A stretch of 64,000 bases of DNA from Vesta saturnalis (Eukaryota > Arthropoda > Insecta > Coleoptera > Lampyridae): NCBI GenBank assembly GCA_036346205.1, contig JARFJB010000003.1:627001-691000 (forward strand), given 5' to 3'. Below the pieces are notes generated by a model. That model made no database searches, was not told where the DNA came from, and saw only the letters and a program-made list of their open reading frames with translations. Both the position numbers and the translations under genes were made by a program. Shown in pieces: positions 23,401 to 35,400 of the stretch (positions within the stretch are counted from its first letter, which is position 1; each line of letters begins with the position of its first letter).

Positions 23401-26400
23401 TTTGGAACTTCCTTTACTACAATTTGAGGTTGTGCTTGGGGTGTCTGTGCATTTGGTGAAACAGGACAAGACTGAGGTATATACTTTGTGATAATTTTAG
23501 GCTGATACGGCCCAGTCATTGGCACATATTTTATTTCTGGTTTTAAACATGGTTGTGATACATACTTAGGTACTTCCTGAACAATAATGCGAGGAGGTAG
23601 TTCCACAGGAACAGGAATATTCTTTGTTATAACTTGCATACGTTGAGGTTGATATACTGGAATATATTTGACTGGTGATGCAGGACAAGGTTGAGTAACA
23701 TACCGAGGAACTTCTTGTGGTATAATTTGAGGTGGTTGAGGAATATAAACAGGTACCGTCTTTGTTATTATTTGAGGAGGCTGTGTACGGAATTCACAAG
23801 GTTGAGAAATGTATCTAGGAACCTCTTTTGTAATAATACGAGGTGGTTGCGGTACTGGAATAGTTACAGTTTTTGTTATAATTTGAGGTGGTTGGGAAGC
23901 TTGTGGCACAGGTATATACTTAACATGAGGGCCTGGGCACGGTTCTGTGATGTATTTTGGTATTTCTTGAGTGATGATGCGTGGAGGTTGTGGAATGGGG
24001 ACTGGTACGACCCTTGTTATTATCTGAGGTCTTGTAACTGTGATGTACTTAATTTCTGGTTTTGGACATTGACATGGCATTGGTCCCGACGGTAAAACTG
24101 GAGCAGCTTGTTGTGGTTGAGAACATTGTTGTTGTAAATTCTCATACTCTATCTCTACAGCCTTTAATCGTTCGCTTAATACTTGTATCAGATTTTCTTG
24201 ATTAATTGTCGTAGGGAGCGTCGAACAATTTCTTAAGTTATTAAATGCATTATTTAACTGTATCGTGAGACTTTGTACTCTATTTCTCAATATTTCAATT
24301 TCGCTATAAAGATTTACCGTTGGGGCACACTGACGAGGTTTATCCAACTCTATGGTTAGTGTATGAATTCTTCTTTTTAAGACATTAATTTCCGTATCAC
24401 GTTCAGCTGCAGGAGTAGAAGAAACTATTTCCGGAGAAATTAATGAGCATGGGCGAGGTTTATTTAATTCTATCGTTAACGCGTACACCCTTCTTCTTAA
24501 AGCATTTATTTCCGCATCCCGTTCATCTATATCTGCCAATGGTATTGTTTGTGAGGCACATGGTCCAGGTTTATCCAATTCTATTAATAAAGTGTGAACT
24601 CTTCTTCTTAAAATGTTAATTTCTGCATCACGTTCGAATTCAGGAGTAGAAGGTGTCATTTGTGAAGACGTTTGTAAACATGGTCGAGGTTGATCCAATT
24701 CTATTGTTAACATGTGAACTCTTCTTTTTAAAATATTAATTTGCGTATCTCGATCAGCTATAGCAGCAGCAACTGGCGTTTGAAGAGGGCACGAACGAGA
24801 TTGACTCAAAATAATCATTAAAGTGTGAATTCTTTGTTTTAAGGTGTTAATTTCGGCGTCCAATTCAGGAGCACACTGCCGAGGCCTGTTTAATTCAATC
24901 ATTAAGTTGTGAATTTGTCTTCTTAAAACATTAATTTCAGGTATGGTCGAAGCAGGTACCGTTTGTTGAGCACACGGTCTAGGGTTATTTAATTCTATCA
25001 TTAAAGTATGCACTCTTCTTTTTAAGATATTAATTTCTGTATCGCGATCAGATGTGGGTACAAACTGTGGAACATTAGGAGAGCACGATCGAGCTTGATT
25101 TAGTTCTATTGTTAGATCCTCAACTTTTCTTCTTAAAATGTTAATTTCGGCGTCTCTACTAGCTATAATAGGTGCGACTTGTGCAACACATGATCCAGGT
25201 TTATCCAATTCTATAGTTATAGTTTGATCTTTTTGTCTTAAAATATTAATTTCGGAATCGTGGTCAGTCGTAACAGCAGGAAGTACTGGTTGTTGACCAC
25301 ACGGTCGAGGTTTATTTAATTCTATCGTTAAACTGAGAACCTTTCTTTTTAAAATATTTATTTCTGCATCTCGACCAGCTACAATAGGTGCTATTTGTGG
25401 TGCACATAATTGAGGATTATTTAACTCTATTGTTAAAGTATGAACCTTGTTTCTTAAAATATTAATTTGCGCATCTCGATCAGCTATAGCAGAAGGTACT
25501 ACTGGTTGACCACACAATCGAGGATTACTTAATTCTATTGTTAAACCTTGAATCCTTTGTTTTAAAATATTTATTTGGGCGTCTCGATCAGCTATAATAG
25601 GTGCAATTTGCGGTGCACACATTCGAGGATTGCTTAGTTCTATGGTTAAAGTCTGAATCTTTCTTCTTAAAATATTAATTTCTGCATCTCGGTCGCCTAT
25701 AGTAGGAGAAGGTGCTATTTGTGGAAGGCACGCTCGTGGTTTATTTAATTCTATTTTTAAATCGTACACTGTCTTTCTTAACATATTAATTTCTGTATCT
25801 TGATCAGCTATTACTTGAGGAGCACACTTTTGGGGATTATTTAATTCTATTGTTAAAGCCTCGACCTGTCGTCTTAAAATGTTAATTTCCGCATCTCGGC
25901 TAGCTATAACAGGTGCCATTTGTGCAGCACATAATCCAGGTTTATCTAATTCTATTGTTACAGTCTGATCTTTTTTTCTTAAAATATTAATTTGCGCATC
26001 GCGGTCAGCTATAATAGAAGGAAGTACTGCTTGTTGAGCACATGGTCGAGGTTTATGTAGCTCTATTGTTAAACCTTGAATTCTTTGTTTCAAAATATTT
26101 ATTTGAGCGTCTCGATCAGCTATAACAGGTGCACATATTCGAGGATTACTTAGTTCTATAGTTAACGTCTGAACCTTTTTTCTTAAAATATCAATTTCTG
26201 TATCCCTGTCGGCTGTAGCAGGAGAAGGTGATGTTTGTGGAACGCACGCTTGTGTTTTATTTAATTCTATCGTTAACGCGTAAACTCTACGTTTTAACAT
26301 ATTAATTTCTATATCTCGATCGGCTACAGTAGCAGGAAATATTGATTGTATTGTAGGTGTTGTTTGTGGAGCACACTGTCGAGGTTTATTTAAATCTAGT

Positions 26401-29400
26401 GTTAAAGTGTAAACCTTTCTTCTTAACACATTAATTTCTGCATCTCGACCGGCTACAATAGGTGCTATTTGTGAAGCACACAATCGAGGGCTATTCAATT
26501 CTATTGTTAAGGTTTGCACCTGTCTTCTTAAAATATTAATTTCAGCATCTCGATCAGCTATAGCAGAAGGATATAGTGCTTGTTGAGCACATGGTCGTGG
26601 TTTATTTAATTCGATCGTTAAAGTATGGACTCTTCTTTTAAAATGTTAATTTCTGTATCTCGATCAGACGTAGGTAGTAACTGGGGAACATTTTGGACAC
26701 ACGATCGAGGTTGGTTTAATTCTTCCATTAAATCGTGAACTCTCTGTTTTAAATTTATAATTTCTGCATCTCGATCGGCTATAGCAGCGGGAAGTGCTCC
26801 TTGAGGACCACACGATCGGCCTTTATCTAATTCTATTGTTAAAGTGTGCACCTTTCTTTTTAAAATATTAATTTCTACATCTTTATCGGTTATAGGGGTT
26901 ATACCAGTAGGTGATTGAGTCGGGAAACAACTGTTGCTTCCTCTCGAATTTTCAATAATCAAATTGGCGCTATTTAATTTCATGTGGAGGTCTTGAACTT
27001 GATTTCTTAAAAACGTTATTTCTTCCTCCAGGTTGGGATTTAGTTGAGTAGGCATATTATTCCCTCGACAATGTTTGGTTAAGACTTGAATGTAATTTCT
27101 TGCAATATCGTATTGTACTCTTAGATTATTAAACTCAGTTAAAATGTTTACACAAGAAGTTGGTGCAGAATTTCGTGCCCCTTCCAGCTGTACAATTAGA
27201 TTTTTAATCACCACCTTTAAGCTTTGGATTTCCTTTTGTTGTAAAATTGGTAGTGATGGTGCGGTGGGTGATGCGTCAGAAGGATTAACCCTGTCCAAAT
27301 GTATTGTTAAATTGTGTAATTGTTTTTTCAAGAAATCAATTTCAGCATCTTTAACGTTTGGTGCGAATGGATTTGTTTGTGGACCTTGTGGTATTTGGCA
27401 TTGTTGTCGCAATTGTTCGTTTACCAATAATAGACGTCGGATTTCAGATTCAAGGTAAGTTGTAGTGGAGTATCTTGGAATTGTGGTTGATGAAGGTGAC
27501 TGATTACAGCTAGCTTCCAAATTGACAATATGTAATTTCAACTGTTTAATTTCGTTATGTAAGGTTTCAATTTGAACATTAGTAACGTCGCCAGAACCTG
27601 GAAGTTTTCCATTTGAGGGCTGATGAAGAATGAAAGATTGTTGGAGACAATTGTCGAGTTGCACTTGAAGCGAGTTTATTTGGTTTGTTAAAGTGACATA
27701 TCCGTGTTCGCTGTCGGTTGGAGCAATTTGAGGTCTGTTATTACGACAAAAGCGTAATATATTTTGTATTTGAATTATGAGTCTTTGTTTAATTTGTTCT
27801 TGTTCAATTATATATTGAGGAGTTGGTTGTTGCGAAGGAACGACATTGATAGTTTTTGCTGGTATAGGAACTGGTACTTTTTGATAGATAACTTGAGGAG
27901 TTGGACACTTAAAGTTTTCGTTAACATATCTGGGGACTTCTTTAACAACAATTCGTGGAACATAAACGGGTACTTTCTGAATAATATGTTGAGAACAATT
28001 TTGTCCGTTAGTTAATTGATCAGCAAGATATTGTGGGAATATTTGTTTACAGGCTTGTGGTAGCGTGTTTTGGGCAACAGGTACTTCCTTCACGATTACC
28101 TTAGGAGAACAAGGCTGAACCGGGATTTGGTTCCACATATTATTATCGTTACTAGAAGAGCATTTAGAATTGAATAAAGTTTTACAATTGTCTTCACTAG
28201 TAAGCAAATAGGTTTTCAGGTTTTGAATTTGTTCGTCTTTGACTTTAATTAAATCGATTGCCTTTTCGAGTTCTATTTGGGCATCAGTTGGTAACTCTTC
28301 GTTTTTGTTTTCGTTATTATTCGTGGGCAGCAATTTACATTGGGTAGGAAGTGAATTATATTTATTTTGCAATTGTTTTATATAATAATTCTGAACGTTC
28401 AATTCGACCTGTTTACGATGCAAGCTCAGTAACGCGTACGAAATTATTTTTTGGAATTTAAATTTATCGTGTTCAATATTATTCCTCAATGTGTACATTG
28501 CCTGTTTGAAAGTATTTAATTCGTGTAACATCGCTAACATACGATTTTGATCTCCGTTTGCAACCGCGTTTTGTAATTTATTAATTAAGTAAACATTTAC
28601 TTTTTGAGATTCTACGAATTTCTGCATCAGTGCAGAATACGAGTTCTTTATACTCATTAATTGTACTTGTAAGAAAGCGGGATTTTGTAATGAATAAGGT
28701 GGGGAATTTTGTAAATTTCCGTGCACTAAACTATCCGTTTCCGGACGATACGCGTCACATTGTTGTTGAACCTAGAGAATAAAAGTGTCATAGTAAATAT
28801 TGAATATAAAATCATCAAAAGCTCTCACTAACCCCTACTTCAAGAGTATGCAATACACCCAAAGGTACGACAAAAGCAAAATTGTGTAAGGTAGGTTTTT
28901 GTGCGATTATCAGTCAGAAACTTACCTTTATCATCTCATTTTGCAGTTTCAAAATTTCTTCCTTTTGTGAATTGACTTGGACTTCACTCTCTTTTAAGGT
29001 TAAGCGTGTGGTTTCAATGATTTCTTGCAATTCATTGATCTTTTTGGTATATGCATCGGCTGTTGAAGCTTGAAGATTCTTAACGAGCTCTAACATATAC
29101 ACGCATTTTTCGGAATCGCCATTTTTGTGAACTTCACTTTCTAATCGTACAATAAGTTCCTGTTTTTGTTGCTCCGTGATCTTTAACTGGTTAAGTAATT
29201 GTTCGTGAACGTTCTTGTGCATTTGGTATTCCTGCGCTAGCTTGTCAGCCAATTCTGCCTTTTCAGTAAGAATTGCAACATGATTAACTAAATCGGTGCA
29301 TTGTTGATTTTGGATGGCCCACTTCTTATCAGCATCGATACCAGAAAGCTGCAACGCATCTTTGTCATGTTGTAATTGTTCAACCAATTTAAAGCTATTA

Positions 29401-32400
29401 GCGAGCTGCACTGATAATTGCGATATTTTCTGATCTTTTTCCTCAATATTTACATTGCGATTTTGACAATCACGTCTTAATAATTCTAATTCGGTTTGGA
29501 ATTGTTTTACTTGAGCAGATTTCTCTCCTAAATCAAACTGCATTTGTTTAATTTCCTCTTCGCACATTCTACGATTTTCCGTTTCGTTTAGTAGAGATTG
29601 AGACATAAAGTGTTTTAATTTCGCTTCGATTTCAATTACTTCCTGAGATTTTTGAGTTAGAGCATTTTTGCAGTTCATGTTCTCGGCGGTTAATTCATTA
29701 ACGCGGCGTTGATAAGATTCCTTTGTTTTTTGTAACTCAATGTTACATTTTTCGAGCTGATCGGTAAGATAATGCTTGTTCTCGTTATTATCGTTTGTTG
29801 CAACTTTCAAAGAAAATTCTTTTTCTTCGACTAGGCTTTGAAGTTGGGTAACTTTAATCATTAGCTCCTCGCGAACTTTCATAGCTTCCGAGTTTGCGTT
29901 ATTACATTGATCGCGTAATGCGTTTTCTGATGCAGTAACGATTCTGAGTTTTTCTTCCATATTCATAATCGTACGCTCTGAATCTTCGTTAGCTTTTTGT
30001 AGCTGCAATTGAAGCTGCTGCTCAATGCTTTGTGAAATTTGCAATTTCTGTGTTAGTTCATTTCTTATATTAATAATCAATTGTTCTTTTTCTAAAACTA
30101 TCGAGTTCAGTTTCTGTAGTTCGTCACTGTAATCGCCAGTCGTAGTGATTACTCTTTGCAGTTCACTTTCAAGTCGACGTTTCTGTTCTCGTAATTCGGC
30201 AATCACTTCTTCAGTATTGGCCAATTTTCGTTGTAAATCGCCAATGGTTAATTGAAGTGAACTAACTCGTTCGGTGTATTCGGCTACAGAACTTTCTTCC
30301 ATGTCAGATTTTTTCTTCAAAGATTCTAATTCCAAACGTAATTTATCTATGATTCCATTTTTAACGCAAATATCGTCTTCTAGTTTGGTTGAAACAATAG
30401 AGCATTTTGTTAGATCTTCTTTTTTAGACTGAAGCTCAGCTGCTAATGCGAGAAGTTCGGATTCCTTTATCGCAATTTGTCGCGTATGTCTTTCGTGTAC
30501 GTCAACACTGTTACGTTCAACCGTTATTTTGGATTCGTTCAATTCGAACTGTAGTCTCTTAATTTCTTCAACATGGCGAACTACTGTTTGAGATGACTCT
30601 TCTAACTGTGAAGTCAATTGTGATATTTGAATAGTGTAGGTCTTTTCAATATTTTCTCTTTCTGTAATTTTTTCTTTAAGAGTTTTCTTAAGGTAATCTA
30701 TTTCTTTATTAAAGACGATTTCGGCGTCCATCTTGCTTCGTTGATATCTTTCAATGTCAACAGATTTAGCGGTAAGGTCAATTTGGGTAGTCTCCAATAG
30801 TGCCTTCAAGCTTCGAATTTCGTCAGATTTAAGATTGATGTTTTCTTCTTTAGCCATTAATTCTTTATTTTTGATAACAAGTTCGGCTTTTAAGTGTTCG
30901 ATTTCCCTTTTGTAACTCGCTTCTTGATGACTGTCTATTTGAAGTTGTTCTGATAAGGCAAAATTTTGTTGTTGGAGTGTAATTTTAGTTTGAGATAGTT
31001 CCTCTCTAAGTGACTTAATTTCTTCTTGATACGTTTCGCATTCTGACGAACTAGTGGTTAGTTTTTCTTTAAATTCACCAAGTTCCTTTTCGACTTCCAA
31101 TTTTGAGACCATATCCATTTTAAGTTCGTCGATTTTTTTTGAGCTCGAATATTGATAATTTTCAAATTGTGTTTTAGTGGTTTGAAGTTGTTGTTTCAAA
31201 ATAGTCGTAGTTTCTAAAAAGTTTTGATTTCTATTACCTACTGCTGTTAAGGAGAAAAACTTACCGGTAGAAGCCTTATATTCCTGTTCCAAAACATCAC
31301 GTTTTTTTCTTAAATTTTGAAGATCGGATTGTAAAGTATCAATTTCATCACGCGATTTTACTAGTGCTTCTTCCGCTTCGAATAACTTTCCCGATTCTAA
31401 CTCGTACTGGTCGAGTTTTTGTCGTTCCAGTATCAATTTCTTTTCTAGATCGTGTATACGATGAATATTGGTTTGATTAACAACCTTTAAAATAATTTTT
31501 TGGTAATATTTAATTAGGTCTTAAAAGTGTTTGTTTACCTCGATATCACCTTTTGTAATGGCCGCTTCTTCAAATCTAAACTGTAAGTCTTCATTTCGTC
31601 TTTTTTCGTCGTCAAGTTGTGATAATAAACTGTCACGATCGATATTAAGCTGTGTTAGAGCGTTACTAAACTCGTTCACTTTTGCTTCACATTCTGACCG
31701 ATACTGTAAAATAGATAATCAAAAGGCAAGATAATAAAAAAAAAACAGCTAGAACAAAAATAAACTGTTCGGTAATAAAAGAATTACATTAAAATAGACA
31801 GAAATTACGATGACATTGACATTGTATATATAGACATATCGCTAAAATTTTATTACAATCGACAAATGTAAGTTAATTACCTCAACAATACTTCTTAGTA
31901 GGATAAGTTAGTAATTAAAGATAAAACTTAAAGCGTTGGTAGTTTAAAGCATACATTTTTCTGCTGTTGTAACTAAATGAGATTTACATTACATTTGTTA
32001 ATGTCCAGAAATCTGTTGTTGCATGTGGCCTTGTTTTATAATCACTCGTCAAACTACATTGGGAAGGCCTCGGGTTCGATTCTTCATGGAGTTGAAACGA
32101 TAAACACCCTTAGTTGTGAATTGCTACTTATCAGGTTGTTGATTCAAATCATTTTACCAATTTATATGGTAATTCGTGCAAAAGAATGATAAAAGTGTGG
32201 GAGGCCATTTTCATGTAATTAAAGAAAAAGTGTAAAAATTAGTTTATAATTATCGTATTTTCATTAATTATAAATTTTAGAAAATTAACTTTAGATTGAA
32301 AAATTGTTTTTAATCTGCAAAATTATTTCGTCACGGAATGTAATTAAATTGAATTATTTACGACCTTCTGAACATTGATAACATTACATGTAGGCTTTTG

Positions 32401-35400
32401 TCTTTACCAAAATTTATGACCCTTTCAATATAATATGATTTAATTAACTTTAACTAATTAAAATTTGTTCTTTCGCAGTACACAACTTTGTAATAAAAGC
32501 ACTATAAAAAAAATTGAAGGTTATACCACACATTCTGTCTGCAATGTGCAAATTACTCCACATAAATTATAACCCTAAAATGACCTCAACCCGTTCATAA
32601 TGTGTGTATCGGGTGTGATCATCAGATGCTCACTAATATTTTAACCATTAATAAATTGAGATTAAAAACAATTACGAGAATCGAACCCGCGACCGTTAGT
32701 AAGTATGAAAATCACATGTTTAAACATGCGCAAACCGTAAAGCTCTATACTACAAAAATAGTGGAGCTTTTACTTACGTATTCATATTCGATTTTTAATG
32801 TAGCCAGTTGTTGTTCGACTTTTTCTGCATGATTAGCTGCCCTTGTAAACTCTGCATTTTCCAAATCTCGTTCTTTCAGTAGTTGTTCAATATGCTGCTG
32901 CTTTTCTCTTAACACGTCCTGTCCCAACAATAACATACACACTTTAAATACAAGTTCCCCTGTAGTCCTCATTTCACGGCACCACCACGAAACTACCGCA
33001 ACATTACTAATCTACAATTAAGCTTGTTAAATTTTAGGCACGATCTTAAAGCTTCAACACTATTACAGATAGCAAAAAAAAATTTTTTTTCGTGCTAACA
33101 ACAAAGTGTAAAGTTTAAGATCTGTTGCTCTGGGCAGCCAGATCAAAACTAAAGAAGGAATGAGGTTTGTGTTTGCCAAGATTAAATATAGTAGGAGTGA
33201 AAGCTTATCAATGTGCAAAATAATAATTATCGTACTTGATAGGATTTACGTAAAAAAAGAAACATTTTTGGAGTGGGATAGATTCTCAAATATTATTACA
33301 TTGCAAAATACAGCTTTAAGAATCATATTTTATTTATATTGCTGTTTCTACCACGTATTTCCCTACTTACCCAAAATATTTTTCCCAATAATTTGTACCT
33401 ATCGTATCTAAACAATTAACGAAGATCTTCTTTAAAACCTATAGAGAATCGAATAAGATCTACGATACAGAGTGATTGCATTAAAACAAAACATTGTCCA
33501 CTGGATGATATGCAACACACATTGCAATTTTTTCAATCTGAATGTGAAGGTGGCATGTCAATTTACCTCAGCATGGTGATTAAAGAAAAAAACGTTTAGT
33601 GTGGTAAACCTACACTAGATGGAGTATCGTACGCAAGAGTAGTTGACATGTTATACTTATTTAATTATTTCTATTGTAAGAATTTCAATTAATTGTTCAA
33701 TTAGAAATAGTTAATATGTTTTTCAATAATGAATTATGTTGTATAATTTGTACATACATATATTTAGCCATACGTGTCAACTAAAACATAAATTTAATTT
33801 TTAAAGTACACTAAAAAATGTAACTACTAATAAATAAACGCCTTTTTTTCTTGTATACAAATTAAAATTTTTATAATCCGGCTAATTCGACAATCAATTA
33901 AATTACATATTCAAAAGGTTAGCATTAAACTTACAACGCTGTAAATCATTTTTTAAATACAATGCAAAAATACATTAATCGACCCACATAATTTTAGTAA
34001 CCAAATTTAAAATAAATTTCTGTGATATTCAAGTAATTAGATGCAATTATTAAATGCATTATTAAAAGTTGACATAATTTGACATATTCACATTTTTACT
34101 GGCGCATATGCAACACACATTACGCAAAATAGACCTAATTACTTATAGTCCATGCTCCGTTGGCGAAGGAGATGGAAACTGTTATTTGTAGTCCTCACAG
34201 TATATGCAAGGAGCTCCAAATCTAATAATAATAATAATTAGGCTTGAAATTTTTGACCGGATGTACGAATAACGTCACAACTGAAACAGGTTTACATGTA
34301 TCCTGACAAATCCAAAACTATACTGGAAATTTTTTGTTTAAGCCTTGGTTATTCAGAATTTTCGAAGGGTTCGTTTATGAAATTGCAATAGTAACTACGG
34401 AATTTAGGGGATGTAAGTCTAAATTGCAGAGTCATACACTTGGTCTTATTAACATTTCAAAAAACCTTTGCCCCGAATCAAGTTCCTCGCTTTGTAAAAT
34501 TATTTTCAAAGATGGTGAACTTTCGACTATACCGGAAATGCACACCAACTTTGTTACTTTAAATAAAACACCCTACACATTATTGTATTTCGGGATTCCT
34601 TGTTAAATTTAAGAGATAACCAAACATTTGATCTGTGTCCTACCGTTTTCGCATTATATTAAGTTTTCGAAAAAAAATTGCACTTTCAGTGTCATAAAAT
34701 TTCAAATATTCCCGTATCTTAGAAAAATTGGGTTTTCATAGTTCATTAAACCTGAACACATATATCACGTTGAAATTAAGCTAACTTAATTTTTTACACC
34801 ATCCGAAGAATTTAATTTCTTTTTTATTCTGTAATGGTATTGGTAGGTCTATCTATAACAGTTCAGGAGATATTCTCGATTTTTCAACTTTTTAGCCAAG
34901 ACCGTCTTTCCCTGGCATTTTGAAAGCTTCGTATAAATCATTTGAATCAGTGTTAGAATATGAAGTGTTTTGATAAATACGAGTATCATTTGCACAACAA
35001 TGTTACTTACGCGTGAAGAATCGTAAATATGGTTTTTATTCTCCGAAAATGTTAACGGAAACGCGTTATTACCCCAAAGAATTTACGTACAATAATATCC
35101 AGATAAGAGGGCATTTCAGCGCTACTGGTAAGATTCACCAATACGGGATCCGTGTGCAGCAGATTGTGGGTGCATGCAATTTTAAAGAACCAAGAATATT
35201 ATCCCTATCAATTGAATCAGGAATTTCAGAGATTTTTAAAACAGATTCATTTTTTGTTAGTGGGCGATTCGAAGAATAAATCGTGACGTAAATTTTCTTA
35301 ATGAAGTAATGTTTTCCGATGAATTCCATTCTACAGATATGGTTTTGTGAATTGTCTACTTGCTATTACCATGACATATAAAATCCTAATCAATTCGCTG

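Noticed and set aside
21231..24095. Plus-strand open frames rich in Trp, Tyr, Asn and Arg
   Set aside because: They lie opposite the Pro/Val repeat array and arise because its codons are repetitive; the minus-strand frame is continuous, spliced to CLIP and conserved in meaning.
31240..31266. Perfect-looking 21-24-nt intron (GTAAGT...TTAACAG) inside the main rod exon
   Set aside because: Far too short for spliceosomal removal; it is in frame and the coil continues across it.
34334..34606. 90-codon plus-strand open frame as a host gene
   Set aside because: No domain and no splice context; it lies beside transposase debris and is probably part of a mobile element.
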